From the NCBI GenBank assembly GCA_034509425.1, contig JAVTVJ010000994.1, positions 248,001 to 312,000 of the forward strand: a stretch of 64,000 nt of DNA. Direction: 5' to 3'. How positions within the stretch are numbered: the first letter of the stretch is position 1; each line of letters starts with the position of its first letter. Source of the DNA: Eopsaltria australis (Eukaryota; Chordata; Aves; Passeriformes; Petroicidae). Position numbers and translations under genes: made by a program. The notes beneath the pieces were generated by a model. It saw only the letters and a program-made list of their open reading frames with translations. It did not search any database and had not been told where the DNA came from. This document shows, in pieces, positions 23,901 through 38,900 of the stretch.

Positions 23901-26900
23901 AGTGAAGCACCACAGCTTTGAGCTTCATGATGTGTTAGAAGCAAGTCAGTCTCCCAAATCCCCTAGAATTAATTCCTGGCCTTTAGCTATCAGCTTCCAC
24001 AGCTTTTCACTGCCATCCTATTAATTGATGACTTTTTTTGGAGATGTTTGCTTGCAGATTTTGACAGCACCGCTCTGATTACACCCATTAGGTTTGCAGG
24101 GATCTGGAAACACACGAGTCTGAACCCTGGGATGAGGTGGGGCACCTACCAGACTCCCTGAGAATGGTGTGAGCCTCAAAGTCAGCTTGACGTAAAGTGC
24201 TGAGGACTCCTGTGGTCAGAAAGGTGGGGGTGACATCCATGGGGGGCTCCTTGACAGGGGGGCCAAACACGTACACGACTCTGCAACACACAGGGTGGGG
24301 GAAAAAAACTCATTTTCCACACACAGAATAAACCAGATTGCCTCAAACCTTCATCTTCAGTGCCACAGTGAGAAAACAGAGCTAGAAAACAGCATCAGGT
24401 TTTATTTTGCTTACAATTTTTAACAGGAAACCACCAACCCCCCCCCCCCATTAAATGCTACACCTTATTGTTAATGAAGGGTTTTCAGCACAGGTCACCA
24501 ACTGCAATTAATAAATCTACAGAAGCACATCTGCAACAAAACATCTGAATTCAAAGCAGTCACATCAGCTTGATGTTTTTAATCTCATTCCTTGTGTCTC
24601 AGATGCTGCAGCACAAGGAGCAGAGTTTGAGTGGCCTCGTGCATGGATTCACCAAAAACATCCACAGCAGATGTTTGAGCCTGCAGACACAAACCAGGAG
24701 CCCCTGTCTAAAGCCCAAAGCACACAGAGATCCCAGTTTATACTGTGGGGGTTTTGTTTGGAATGCAAAGCCTGAGAGCACAGCTGGGCAGGAGAGCAGC
24801 TATGGCAGTGCCCTCCTCAGTGTCCCTGTCACAGCAGTGGAGCCTGCACAGACCCCAGGAGGATCTCCCAGAGTTGTGGGATGCTCAGGAGGGCAGCGTT
24901 AAACCCAACGGAGCCTAAAGAGCCAGCAGTGCTCTAAAGCCAGAAATTGCCTTTTATTTTCATTTTTTGACACATTCTGGAATTGCACAGGCAATCCTGA
25001 TTTATGCCTTCTTTCATCCCCTCTGCACTTAATTTAAACAGGTACCTTGCCATTCCAGGTCTCATCTTTCAGAGTGAAAGCTCTGTCAGTAGGTGTCACT
25101 TTTGTGAGAAAATGAAGTTTTGCTAAAAGCAATTCTAAGCACTTTTGGCAGAAATTCCACAGCCAGGCAAGGAGGGGATAATTCTCCAGAGCTGATTTCC
25201 TGTCTAAGCACCTTCAGCTGCTGGAAAAGTTATGGACTCGGGTAGGTAGAAAATGCATCCTCAGAGAGCTCAATTAAGATCAAACTGCCCAGCTTTGGAG
25301 CTCTCCCTGTGCCATCAGCACTGACAGCCCCACACAAATCCCTTCCTGACACAAAGGAAAACCAAACTGCAGCACAGCACAGCTCAGCACCAGGCTGGAG
25401 CCTTGCAGAAGAGATTTGCATGAATTATAGTGGGTGCTGCCTAATCCAAGGATATAGGCCAGCACTTTCCTTTCACGCTGGAAACAAATCCATATTTTGA
25501 TTTATTGTGTACTTGTGACCCCTGTATGATACACCTGTCCAACATACAAAAAAATGACACCCCAGATTAAACAGGGGAGTGTTTACACCTGCTAAACTTT
25601 CAAATAGGAATTAAAAATAAAGGCAATTCAACACTCACCTGTTGATGTTGTGGCACATGCGTGGTATGAGCCTGGCAAGGAACATCAGGGACTCCCAGTG
25701 AGGAGCATCTTTGCTGGAGATGCCACAGACGTAGCTGTACGAGCGACAGTCACCCTGGGGGACAGAAACAGCCACACTGAGGGTGAGCTCTGCTGCCAAG
25801 GCCACCCACAGCTCCTTCCTGTCCCTCCTGCAGGTGACAGCACCACAGTCTGGGCCAACATTCAGCAGACACTGAGCTGGAGACATCAGTGAGAGACTGA
25901 GTGGGGAAGAAAATACAGAGCAAGATGACAGAGCTGGAAAAGGAAATATTCAGACTGGGGAGACTCATCTGCAGTGGCCAGGGTTGGTATTTTGGTGACA
26001 AAGCACAGAAATTTGATGACACTGCAGCCTGAAACAGTAACCAAAGCTGACTGCAAAGAGCCACACACAGCATTGGGCAGCTGAAAATAAAATAGGAGGA
26101 GGAATTCAGCACTGGGAGTGCAGAGGAAGGGGCTTTACAGCTCTGACTGCTCAGGAAGGAAACCTCCTGAGTTACTGCACACAATTCCACGAGTGCCAGC
26201 TCAGCACCTGCACCTGGTTTGTGCCTGTGCCCACAGGGAGGGGAAAAGAACTCAGATCCCAGTGCCCCTGCATGGAGAGGGATTAGCACAGCTCAGAAAA
26301 GCACTGGGAAGGGAAACAACCACGTCCAAATGCAACGAAGAGGGATTTTTACCCAACACAGCGAAGCACTCCTGAGCCTTGCTGGGGACAGGCTCAGGAG
26401 GGTGACAGCAGAGCTCAGGGGGCTGCAGCAGCTGCTGGTGAGTGACCAGCCCCCCCAGGCTGGACAATGCCCCCAAGAGCCCCTGGCACTGAGCTCAAGG
26501 ATCCCAACGCCCACACAGGACAAGGCTGGCACAGCCACCTGCAGGTTCCCTTGCTAAGGCCAGCTCTGTTCCCAGCCCTGGAGCAGCAGGGATGTTTCCC
26601 ACAAGCTACAGCCCTGACAGAGCCCTGTACCTGCACTCCCACAGTTTTGATGGGCAGCAAGAAGGCATTCAGTGAATGTAGGCTTGTGATCTGCATCAGC
26701 TTCTCCTGGTCCTCTTCACTCGTGCACGCCTTCACCCTCTGCAGCAAAGTGTGAGGCTGGGCAGGGATGCAGAACAATAAACTGCAATTAAATGAAGCTC
26801 CCTCAAACAGAACTTGCACAGTGCAAATAAAATTGCTATTTAAGTAACTGTTTGCTTAGTCTACATTTACCCCTTGGAACTATTTAAAAGATACCACTCA

Positions 26901-29900
26901 CCTGACAAGTAAACAGTAGCAAAAGCACTTTTCTGTGATTACACTGCATTTTAAGCTGAAGCTCTCCAAGGCCACAGGGGAACTCTTTTCCTGTGCTCAT
27001 TTTCTCCTTCACAAAGCTGCACTTCTCAGTTTTATGGCACCACAATTCCACATGTTTTCAAGGAAAGGCAGATGGAAATAAATGCCTGCCCATCAGGACT
27101 TACCAAAAAGGTTCTGGAAGTTGTTTTGAACTCCCACCTCAAAGCAGAGCCCTCTAATGACTGACAGCCACCACAAAGGTCAGAACAGTCAGGAGATGTG
27201 GAAGTGAAACATCACCCATTAAAAACTCCAGGCTTTGTGTGAGGGCACCTGGCCAGCACCAGTTCCTGGCTCCTGCACTTGCATTTTTGGGGTGTGCAAA
27301 CCCGGAATGTTACAACTCTATCAAGGAGGGAAGATCTTTTCCTGACACTGTGTGACCTCATCTGCAAGAAGTTTAACTACAGCAGAATTTGTTTATTATT
27401 TGAAAGGTAAATAAAGTTCCATTTTCCAGAAATGGTTCTACGCTTGCACCAATCACAGCACTAAAAATTCCACTGAACAGCTTCAGTTGAGCTGTGCTGG
27501 GAGGCAGCATTCCTTAAAGAGCACAAACCAGTCCTTTGAACCTTTCAGTAGACTAAACCTCACTGCAGGTCACTACAGAACCATCACTCAGAATTAAGAT
27601 TTAGAATTTCCTTACCTTCTTCACACTTGCAGAAAAATCTGCAACTATTTTCAGGATGTTGTTTGTTTCTGGGAAGTCTTTGCACACGTAGGGCTCTTCA
27701 GCACAGATCACTCTGATTGCCAGGCCAGGACCTGCAAAGCAATGTTGAGAAAACATTACACAAAATAACAGGGAGTTGCTTTCCACCTGAAAATGTGGAA
27801 CAGTGAGCCACTCAGTGAGCACTGTGTGTTCTGCCCTTGTGTCTAAGCTTCAGTTGTCTTAACACCCTCAAGGACAAAAAGAAACCAACCCAGAATTATC
27901 AACTTTGCTGTTTTCTAGTGTAGGACTCATGTTAGAAATGTTGGGCATTTACTTTCAAGACAGCAAATGCCCCTTGGAAAGGCAGAGCCAGTCCATTACT
28001 CCAGGTAGGATCCACGTGGCAGCTCAGGCAGAGCTCACTGCGCTCATTGAGAACTCCTCCTTTGGCTTCTCCCACCAAAACCAAACAGAGGCAGTGAACT
28101 CAGTTATAAAACATTACATGTATTTATCCAGCTGCTCTCAAATCATCTTTTCCTGAAAGGCTGTGCTTAAGTGAAAACCTAACTCTATTTTTTCTGTGTT
28201 TAGAGGTCAGTTTTATATCCAACACACTGCAGTTATTCTGGACCTGTTGAACAATCCTGCTGTGATCCTCCAGCTCCATACCTGGGAAGGGATGCCTGGA
28301 AACCAGCTCTTCAGGAAGACCAAGTTCTCTTCCCAGCACTCGCACTTCATCTTTGTGAAAGTCTTTCAGTGGTTCTATTACTTTACCCTAAAAAAGGAAA
28401 AAAAAGGCAATTTACACTCCAGCTCACACATCCAAACAAAAAGCCTCAAACGTTTAGGTTCTGGCACCCAAACTGGTCTGGCCTCACAGCACCAGTGCCA
28501 ACGATTCCATAAACACTGGAAAGAAATTCCATGTGAATGTGGGCTCTGTCAAGCAGCTGCAGGTCAGGGGGTGAGACCAGGAAGCTCCAGTTTGTGCCAG
28601 AAGAATCTGTGGCTCCAGCAGAGCAGACAGAGCTGCAAGGCCAAGCTGGCTCTGCATGAATTCAGACCTTTCTGGATATTCAAATCAACCCCAAGGCCTT
28701 GAGAACACTTTGTGCAGGGATCAGTATTAGAAATGGGGATCATGAGCTCTCTCCTGTGGGTGGGAGGTGCTGATAACTGAGCACCTTCCAGCAGACTCCT
28801 GGGTGAGGTCTCTGTCCTGTGCTGGCTCTTCCTTAGAATATTTTACAATCCAGTTAGAGAACTCACCATTCCAATGCCAGAAAATCAAACCAGGCAGCCT
28901 CCCACCTCTGTCTCACATGCTAACACTAAAGAGCTGTGCACAGAAAGGTGCTTAAAGAGCTTTTCTGGGCTTGACCAACAGACCCTCGGCAACAAAAGAA
29001 ATGCAATATAAAGTGCAAATCACAACAGAGAATCTCAGGGGCCCTGTCACAGCAGGGCCCCATCAATGATAGTCACAGCAGCAAGAGAGAGAGGATTTGG
29101 TTTTGGATGGTGAGTTTGTGGGATGCCAGGAGCAGGAGCAGCCCCTCGCTCTCACCTCCTCGCGCAGCTTGCGGATCAGCTCGGTGTCGTTGTGGTGGGT
29201 TTTGATCACCTCAGCCTTGCCACTGGCCACCAGGGAAGCACTCTCAATCAGGTCAGGCCTGAGGGTCCCCTGAGCAAGAAAAACCTCCTCGGGCTTCAGG
29301 TTCATCTCCCCGATGACCTCGTTGGCAATCTGCAGGACAGGCAGAAAAAGGAACAGGTCTGGCACTTCTGGGGCTCTCAGAGGTCTCAAGGAACACAATG
29401 GATTGTCCCACAAATGACACAGAGTTGTAAAAGCACAAACAATCAGCAAACTAACGATGGCACTGTCCCACTGCTCAAACAGGCCTGTAACCCCACCTTT
29501 TGTAGAACAGAATATGGAAAAAGTGTCTTCAGAGTACAGGAACCATCAGTGCCTGTTAAATATTCTCCCTGTCACTCACCAAAGGCTTCTGGGGTCATCC
29601 ACAGCTCACACAAGCACTGATGCCACTGATTAAACACAAAATGATGCACCCAGGAATCACAGTATTTAAAAAGTTCAACCAAACAACAAATAAACATTAC
29701 CTTAACAAAGGTGTCTCCGATAATTTTTCTCTTTTCTTCGGGACTTGTAGTCATATTTAAGGTCTTGCTGATTCTCTTCCGTGGAGTCCTGTCCTCATCT
29801 GAGATGGGTAGGGTTGTTGTGCCATTATAGAATGAATGGGCTGCATTCACCACTGCAGCAAATAACAGGGATTGGTTTCTTTTACAAAAATCAATAAAGA

Positions 29901-32900
29901 TTTTTATGCAGGTTACAAAATAAGTCTCAAAAAAACCCTCCAAAAATTAAAAATCACTGCAGTCTTTTGACTGTTAACTGCATTGAATAGGGCAGTTCAA
30001 TATCTCAAGAACTAATGTTAACAAAAGCCTTTTATCTCCCCTTTTTCAATATTGTGAGATCAGGCAGCCACGTGCAAGTCCAGTTCTTGCTTCCCTCTTA
30101 GATTACAATTTACTTGCTTTAAATAGTTTACAGGACAGTGTTTCCCCAAGGCCCTTCTGCAACCAGAATTAAATGATGCACTATTTACTCATGCTACATT
30201 ATGCCTCTTAATTTAGAGAGGCTCCCAACCCAGAGATCAGCTGGGAGGCTTCTCTGGCATCTTTCATCAGCACTGAACTCTATGACCTACAGAAGGAGCA
30301 TTTGCAGCAAAGGGATTCCCTCAATTTGTTTCTCTGGCTGCCTGCCAGTGCCCAGGTTTATTGCTCCATGGAGTGCAGGAATGAGACAAGGATTTTCTGC
30401 TAAAAAAAAAGAAAAAAAGTAAAAATGAAATAACTTTAGAAAATTGTGTTCAGGATGAAGCTCAGGACACTGCAGCTCAGCCAGGCCAGTGGGAAGCACT
30501 GCTCACCCAGTGCCTGAGCAGAACACAGGAGAAGCCCTGGAGCAGACACAGAGCCCCAGAACAGGCAGCTACCACTCAGTGATTCCCCAGCCAGGCAGCA
30601 CAAAGCAGCTCCTGCTGCTGGCACAAACTTTGTCTTCTCTGACCTCTTCGTACTTGAGGTAAAAAACCCCTCTGAGCCTTCTCATCAATCACGTCTGGGC
30701 ACTTTCTGCTCTCTCAGTGAACTCCTTCACAGAATCATAAAGGTTAGAAAAGATCATGGAGTCCAACCTGTGACCAATCAATACCTTATTCTCAAAAAGC
30801 TACTCCTAAAACCACTAAAATGCACCTCTTTAAAAACAAGAAAAAAAGCCTTGAAAATGTCATTTTGGCTACAGTAGCATTCAATCACCAAAATGAGCTC
30901 AGAGTTGACAAAGAAAGAGACTTGGGATAAGAAATGAAGCCCCAAGTGTTAACCAAGATACTGGAGAACATGGAAATCCAGTGAGTTCTGCAACAGCTGA
31001 ACAGGATCCCTCAGCAGAGAGGTGACTAAGGCACAAATCCACCACTCTGCTGTGCCACACCTGCAGACACCAGCCACCAACACCTAAAGAGATGGGGCAG
31101 CTCACTGTAAAGTAAACAAGGGCTAACATTTAAAGTTTATATTTTGTGAAGAGGTTCAGGTGGTTCCACATCACCGACCTGGCCTCGGCACACGAGTCTG
31201 GGAACAGCAGATCAACGAAACCAACACCGAGAGCAGATTTTGCAAGAAGTCATGAATGATGTAAGGAAAACTGAGCAGAAGTAGGTACCTTTCACTTGGA
31301 TGCCCAGCTTCTTGAGGGCCTCCTCCACGGCCTGGCTCTCCCTCTTGCGCATGAAGCCGTTGTCGATGTGCACGGCGATGACCTGCTCGCGGTTCAGCGC
31401 GCGGTTCAGCAGCGCCGTGCACACCGTGGAGTCCACGCCCCCGCTCAGCAGCACCTGCAGGGACAGGGGAAAAAATCCTCACTGGGTCAGCTGGCCATGG
31501 GGTGGGAGCTGACACATAGCTGAGGTGCAGCCAGGAGCTGCAGGCAAGGAACAATGCACTGCCTCAGCTGTGCAACCTCCCTCAAACCCGGCGATGCACG
31601 ACACTCCCACTTCCCAAATCAACCCCAGCAACTACCAGTGCTTCTGCAAAGCTTTGACTCAACTCACCAGGACCTTGGAGGAGCCCACTTTCTCCTTGAT
31701 GTCCTGGATGCACTGGAGTTCCCTGTTCTCCACGGTGAAGGTGCCGCTGCAGCCCGCGATGTCGTACAGGAAATTCTTCAGGATCATCTTCCCGTTCACT
31801 GTCAGGCTCACCTCAGGGTGGAACTGGGCCCCATAGAGCTTTTTAGACTCGTTTGCTATGCCTGGCATACACAACAAAATGGAAATAAATAAATAAATAG
31901 GCTAGAACTGAATGCATCCCCAAGTCAAGCAGGAGACTCCAAGTGGCTCTCAAACCCCAAATTCTAGGGTCTTACAATTTCCTGTGATAATCTGTGCCTG
32001 ATGTCAAAACCCTGCTTTCAGTACCTGCATCATTCTTGCCCAGTTGAACATTCATGCAATATTAAATACAATAACAAGGTAATAGAGCTTTCATAATTAA
32101 ACAGTGCTTGACTTGTACCATTGCAGTGCAAAAACCCAACACCCCTGGCACTGCACACCACAGAGCTGGTCTCCCTCTCCCCTGCCTTAAGGGCACAGAA
32201 CATTTTATTTCTAAGCCAAACAACACATGCATGCTTTAAAACAGCATAAACTATATAAACAATGTTACCTTTACCACACTTAAATCAGGTTCATTCCTTT
32301 CAAAGTCTATTACAGTGACAGCTCGACACATCAGGAATTGTTAAAAACAATTCATTTATTTGGCAAATAAATAACAAGAGCTCTGTTCCCATTTGGTTGT
32401 AACACCTGTCTGCCATAATTCTTTCCTTTACCCAACATTATCAAGAGACAAATTCAGGATAAGATAAATACCTGCTATGATGTTCCCAGACTGTGCCACC
32501 ACTTTGAATCCATCAGCCACTTTATCCACGCTGTCTCCATGAGTGAGGAGCACAAGCTCTTCCTTCTGAAGGCCCCTAAACCAAGATTAAAAACCAGATT
32601 CAGTTCAAGAAATAACAAAGACTTAACTCCCTGCTTTGCCAAGAGATGCCCTGAGGGATTCCAACAAAAGCACATCTTGACAGACCAGGACACCTGAAAT
32701 GCCTGCAGGATTTCCTTCCCAGGAACAGCCACCTCCAGCTTTGAGATGCCTCCCTTGGAAGCTGCCTAAGTCTCTGTACAACACAGCCCTCCTGCAAGGG
32801 GGAAATGATCTTAATTCTGAAGGGTTTGTGGGTTTTTCCTCATAAACCCCCATCTTGGGCATGGGGACCATCTGGAGTCAATCAGGGCACTGGGAGTCTA

Positions 32901-35900
32901 GCTTTTTATTTCAACTAAGTGAATTTTTCTTGTTCAAAATTGTCTTTTCAGGACAATTTGGGCACATCAGACTGCTCTGCAGGAGCCCTGCAGAAGGAAG
33001 ATAATAAAACTGGAACTCTAGGGATGAGTAAATGGTCAGGCTTTTTACAAGGAACTTGAAAGCCATCGACAAAATTATCAAGAAATCTAATTCTGGTTTA
33101 TAAAACATCACAAAGCAGTTTTAAAGGAAGGTAGAAGAAGAATGGGTTTGGATTTTCTGTGCCCTTTCCAAAACTGGATGGGTACCAACAAATACAAGAG
33201 CACTGCACAGCAGGAGACAAGAGCTTAACTCAAATATTCTCAGCTCATGGTGCACTTACAGTATCTCAATGAAGACTCTGAAATGAGGGGTTTATATAAT
33301 ATTCCCAGCAAATACACCTTTTTTACAGTCAATTGGAAAGTTATACCTAAGTATTTGTTTCCATGAGTAACCTGCTTATTTGTGACCACACTTGTGAAAG
33401 TTTTATTAGAAATTATTAGCTAAGATGCAATTCCACTCTTCCTTTTTTTATTTTCAAACAACCTTCCTCTCATCCAGACACCCTTTCCCAGACTGACACT
33501 GCTTTGACAGCTGGAAATGTGTGTGCACCTGAAGAGTGAGCAGGTGTTGTCCAGGGTGATGCTGAAGACCCCGTCCTCCCGCACGCTCTTCTTGTGCACC
33601 GTCCCTCCAAACACCTTGTTCATCATCTGCAGAGCAAAAGGACTCCATGAGCAAGCACCTCACCACTTTGAGCACTCCATCCCTCACTGGGGCTGGTAAC
33701 ACCTCACCACACTCCTGCTGTTTTCCAAAGCTGTAGGAATTCCATTCAGGATTAATCCTTGCTCTGTACTGGGCTCGTTCCCTCTGCCAGCACAGCCACA
33801 CACAGGGAGCAGAAAGCAACAGGCAGAGATGTGCAAAATAAGGTGGATTCCACAGTGCACACCCCCTTCCCTCAGACACAGCTGCTCTGCAAGCCTGAAT
33901 ACCCGAGGCACATAAAAAAGCCCTGAACTCATTCCCTTAGTTTTATTTTGTGACTAACCCTGAAGAAAACAACATGCATGAGCAGAAGTCGTGCACTTAA
34001 AGCAGCCTTTGTGTCCCTGGCAGTTTGTTTTGCTCAGCCTGGATCTACCGGATCCCTGCAGGATCACCAGAGACTCCACAGGTAAGTAAGGGTTATTTCT
34101 TCTTTTGTGAGGGAGTCTTAAGCACTCTTAAGAACTATGCCAGAAACAGCCCATGCCAGAAACACTGCTCCACTTGCTGCCAGGAGAGGTGCCCTGCTCA
34201 GTACCAGCTGGGAAGAATTAACGAGTGACTGACAGGTTATATTTACTCTGGCAAAACCAGAGAGTGTGGAACTCAATTCACAGCACTGCAGCAAAGAAAA
34301 ATCATTTATGCAACTGATCCCAGATTCATTTGGGTTGGAAGAACCTTAAAGCCCATCCCACTCTACCCCTGCCATGGGCAGGGACACCTTGCACTGTCCC
34401 AGGCTGTTCCAAGCCCCAGTGTCCAACCTGGCCTTGGGCACTGCCAGAGATCCAGGGGCAGCCACAGCAAATCTGGGCACCCTGTGCCAGGGCCTCAGCA
34501 CCCTCCCAGGGAAGGACTTCTCCCTAATCTCTAATCCAAACCTGCCCTCCTTTGGTTTAAAGCTGTTACAAGATAAGGCAGAGGCAAGAGAGGAACATGC
34601 AGCAAGCTCAGGTTATCAATGAAAAGCCCCCGTGGCTTTGCCTGTTTGGAAAGCAGCTCCTCCAGCACTGCCCCTCCCTTCAGCTCAGGCAGAAATGAGG
34701 CCCTGGAGGTGGCTGTGGACAAGCAGATTTAACAGCTGGACTTGCTCCTGGAGGTGTTTCCCAGCCCCAAGGACTCTGTGTTACCCCCCAACAGCACCTG
34801 CATCCCATAGCAGATCCCAAGCACTGGCTTTCCTATTGTGAATATGGCTGGGTCGAACCATGGGGCATCTTCTGCATACACAGAGTTTGGTCCTCCAGAG
34901 ATGATGATGGCTCTGCAGACAGAACAGGAAGGAATCATTAATACAAATACACTGGCTGCTTTGAAATCTATTTACTTTGAGCACTGGCACGGTCTCACAC
35001 CACTCTTAGAACTGATACTTTCTAATAGACCTTTTAATACAGATATCATAACTTGTGGCTTGGTTTTTGCTGTCAAACCCAGGTTTTCAGGGAGGTATTT
35101 CCCCAGTTTAAACAAAGTCAAATATAAACCATCTAAAAAAATGCCTGTATTTTAAATTCCTCATAGCCAACCATCACCTACAAGAGAAGCAGGATGGCTG
35201 GGACAAATGCAGAGTATTAGCACCGAGATAAATATTTAAATATATAAATAAATATATATATTAATACATATTTAAATATATACTTATATTTATATATATG
35301 AAGTTTGTGACATCTGGAGGAGACTTGCAGTCAAAAAATCCACTCCCAAATTCCTAAATCTGCTGAAAAAAAAGTCCCTTCATCCATTCTGGTTCTGCAG
35401 AGATAGCATTAGCAACAAGTTGAGAATTACAAGTGCAATACACATAATCATGTAGGGTTTGGAGTTAGTACTTCACACTATAAATGAGAATTAAACCATC
35501 TCAAAGAGGAAGGGAGAGTTTTGGCAAACCATAATGATTTACAAGACCATGAACTGCAGAAGCACCAGTTGGGCAACACTTCTGGCCTCAGCCCGGGATT
35601 GAGCAGGGCTGTACCAGACCTTGGACTCAGAACTGTTTGTCTCACAGAGAACATCAAACTCATTCCGAGCCAGAAATGCAAAACCAAACGAGACACAAGT
35701 TGCACAAATGGGAATAAATGTATCTAATAATTCTCCCAGCATTAGCTTCACGCAAGCAACGACAAAAGGGAGTTTTTCTGGTTCTGAGCAGCAGGAGCTG
35801 GCACTGTGCTGCCCACAGCACCAACAGGAAAAACCCTGCAGCACCAAGCCCAGGCACCGAGGGCACCTGCAGCCCCTAAGCTCCCCTGCAGGCCAGGAGG

Positions 35901-38900
35901 GAGGAGCTGCAGGGATGGAGCTGGAAGAGGCAGCATTTATTTCATTTCCCTGCCTGCTGGGACCTCCAGGCCAGCTCTGGGACCAGCACAGCTGACGTGG
36001 GTGTAGTTTTACACTGAACCATCCTGAGAGCTCCTCCCTGCTGTTCTTGCACAGGCACTTCTGCTCAGCCTGGGCACAGGCTGGATTTCCTGAACTTGAG
36101 CTGCTGTAAAGAGCCTGAACTCTCACCATGCCTGCTGGTGTTACTGCTCCAAATAACTCCATGCATTTGCTCAAGTGCAAGATGCACAGAACACTGTTTA
36201 ATATCAATCAGAATCACAGAACGTGCTCCTGGAGCTCTGGCATTCCCTGGGGAGCCTGGGCAGTGCCCAGCACCCTCTGGGGGAAGAACCTTGCCCTAAT
36301 ATCCCTATATCCAACCTGACCCTCCCCTGACACAGCTCCAGCTGTTCCCTTGGGTTCTAGGAAGGAATTAAAGGAATACAGCCACACCTACAGATTGAAC
36401 ATTCTTATGAGAAGTCAAAATAGTTATACACTGTCCTAGTCAAAAAGTAGTCTTAAAAACCTGGGGTTTTTTTCCATACCAACTGAAATTTGACATAATA
36501 CAGAGAGGTTTGCAATGTGCCCAACTATTAAAGTAAAAAAATGAGTTGAGGCTGGGAGAAGGACTTGCATCTTCTCAGCTGTGCAGGAGAAGCCAGAAGC
36601 AGCACAGGATGCAGCCTTTGCAAGCTTTCCTGCAGCACCATGGAATTTCCTGCACACTTGTCTGTGTTGGTAGGAATATCCCTTCCTCTGGTCTACCTTA
36701 AACCCCTTCCCAAACAACCTGACCCAGCTCTGGAGAGCCCCTATGCACTGGTTTACAGGCACCTCAGGAGCCACACAAAAACACGCAGGGGAAAATGTGT
36801 GCATTGGCACCCCGAGGTCAGGACTCCTGCCAGAGCTCAGTGCCAGAGCCCAGACCAAATCCAGAGCCAGGATCCTGTGGGAAATGCTCACGTTCACACC
36901 ACATTTAGATGACACTTGTCACTAGAGAGTGTTCTGAGCATTGAGGAGCTGGCTTTTTAAACACAACATGTAAATATGATGTAGCAAAATGCTGGCTCTT
37001 GCTGCCCATCTCAAACCTCAGCACAGCCCCAGGTGCAGCTCCTCAGCCCATTCCATGCACGAGCAGCAGCGTGGGAACCTGGCTGCTCCCAGCACATGGA
37101 ACATGCACCAAAACCCTGCAGTAAAAGCACAAACTCATTTTTACAGCGACCACAGTTGCAGATCTGTTGGGTTTGCTGACTGACCCACACTGTGGACACA
37201 AACAGGTTTTGTGGACACACACAGTTATTGGCCAGCCTGGGTGACCTGAAATCACCACCCCAACCTTGAGCAGTGACCTGGGTGAAAAGGCTCTGCCACG
37301 TTTTAGAGAGCAGCTATTTGCAATGACAAGGCCTACAGATCCAATTCCAATACTCTGAATAACTTTTAACTGCTCTGAAGTTCTTCCCACTGCACACCTG
37401 CATCAACACAAATACTATTTACTGCTTCACTAATTATCATTGATGGGAAAAATGAACTTCTGCAGCACTGTCTTATCTGCTACAGTGCACAACCAGAATC
37501 CCATGTGCACCATATTTCCGGATTTGTACCAAACTGACAAGTAAGTACAAATCTTTGGCGGCTTGTATACTTCAGGATATTTATTCTCCCCACACAGAAG
37601 AGATATATATCCTAAAAAGCCTAACAAAACATGAAAAATTAATGTACAAAGTACTAAATAACTGTGAAACCTTTCTTTGCTGCAAACAATGAGTGGCAGG
37701 GTTTTTTTAAGCTGCTTCCCAGAAACATCCGGCATGATTTGTTATATCTTCAGTAGCCAGGTTAGTTAGTTCAATTTAAAATTAAAAAAAAATAAATAAG
37801 AAAATAATTTTCAGAAACACAAGAAGTTATTTTTTGAGTAGCAGCTATCCCAGTTCAACAGGTAAAACAGCAAAACCATCTTCGTTTTGGCAGATATTTA
37901 AAACACAACCTATCAAACGATGCTTAGGAAATGAAATTATTAAAATGACATTAGAAAACAAACGTACAAAAGGCATTGAGAGACAAATGTACAACGTGGA
38001 CATTTCTGCACAAGTGATAGCAGAGCTGAGGTGCTGCTGCAGCCATGCTCAAATGGAATCATTCACACCACTGGCATTACTGGCATTGCCCAGGAAAACC
38101 CAGGTGGTGTGCACAGAGCAGACAGGAAAGCAGGGGGCCCAGGAGAAGCCAGGCAGTGGGCACAGAGCAGAAAGGAGGGCAGGGGGCCCAGGAGAAGCCA
38201 GGCAGTGGGCACAGAGCAGAAAGGAGGGCAGGGGGCCCAGGAGAAGCCAGGCAGTGGGCACAGAGCAGAAAGGAGGGCAGGGGGCCCAGGAGAAGCCAGG
38301 CAGTGGGCACAGAGCAGACAGGAGGACAGGGGGCGGCAGGAGAAGCCAGGCAGTGGGCACAGAGCAGACAGGAGGGCAGGGGGCCCAGGAGAAGCCAGGC
38401 AGTGGGCACAGAGCAGACAGGAGGGCAGGGGGCTGCAGGAGAAGCCAGGCAGTGGGCACAGAGCAGACAGGAGGGCGGGGGGCCCAGGAGAAGCCAGGCA
38501 GTGGGCACAGAGCAGACAGGAGGGCGGGGGGCTGTGGGGGGCAGGACGTACCGGAATCCCTGCTCACGGATGGCAAAGGCCGGCGTCTCCAGCGGGAAGA
38601 TCTCGGACTGCACGAAGAGCTCGCGCACGCGCCGGTCGATGACCTTGCCGTACTGCGCTCCCGCGTCCAGGATCACCACGGCGCCCTCGTAGTGGTGCTG
38701 CCCATCCTTGAGCTCTGCCCCGGCGTTCTCGGGCTGTCAACGGCACCCACATCAGCAATGCCATGGAATCACCAAGGCACGAGGCTGGAGAAGGGCTCTG
38801 CCAGCAGCCCGAGTCCAGCTGTCCACCCCAGCCCACCGCCGCGGTCACCAATGAACTGTGCCCTCAAGCGCTGCTCCCACACATTTTGGGGACCCTCCCA

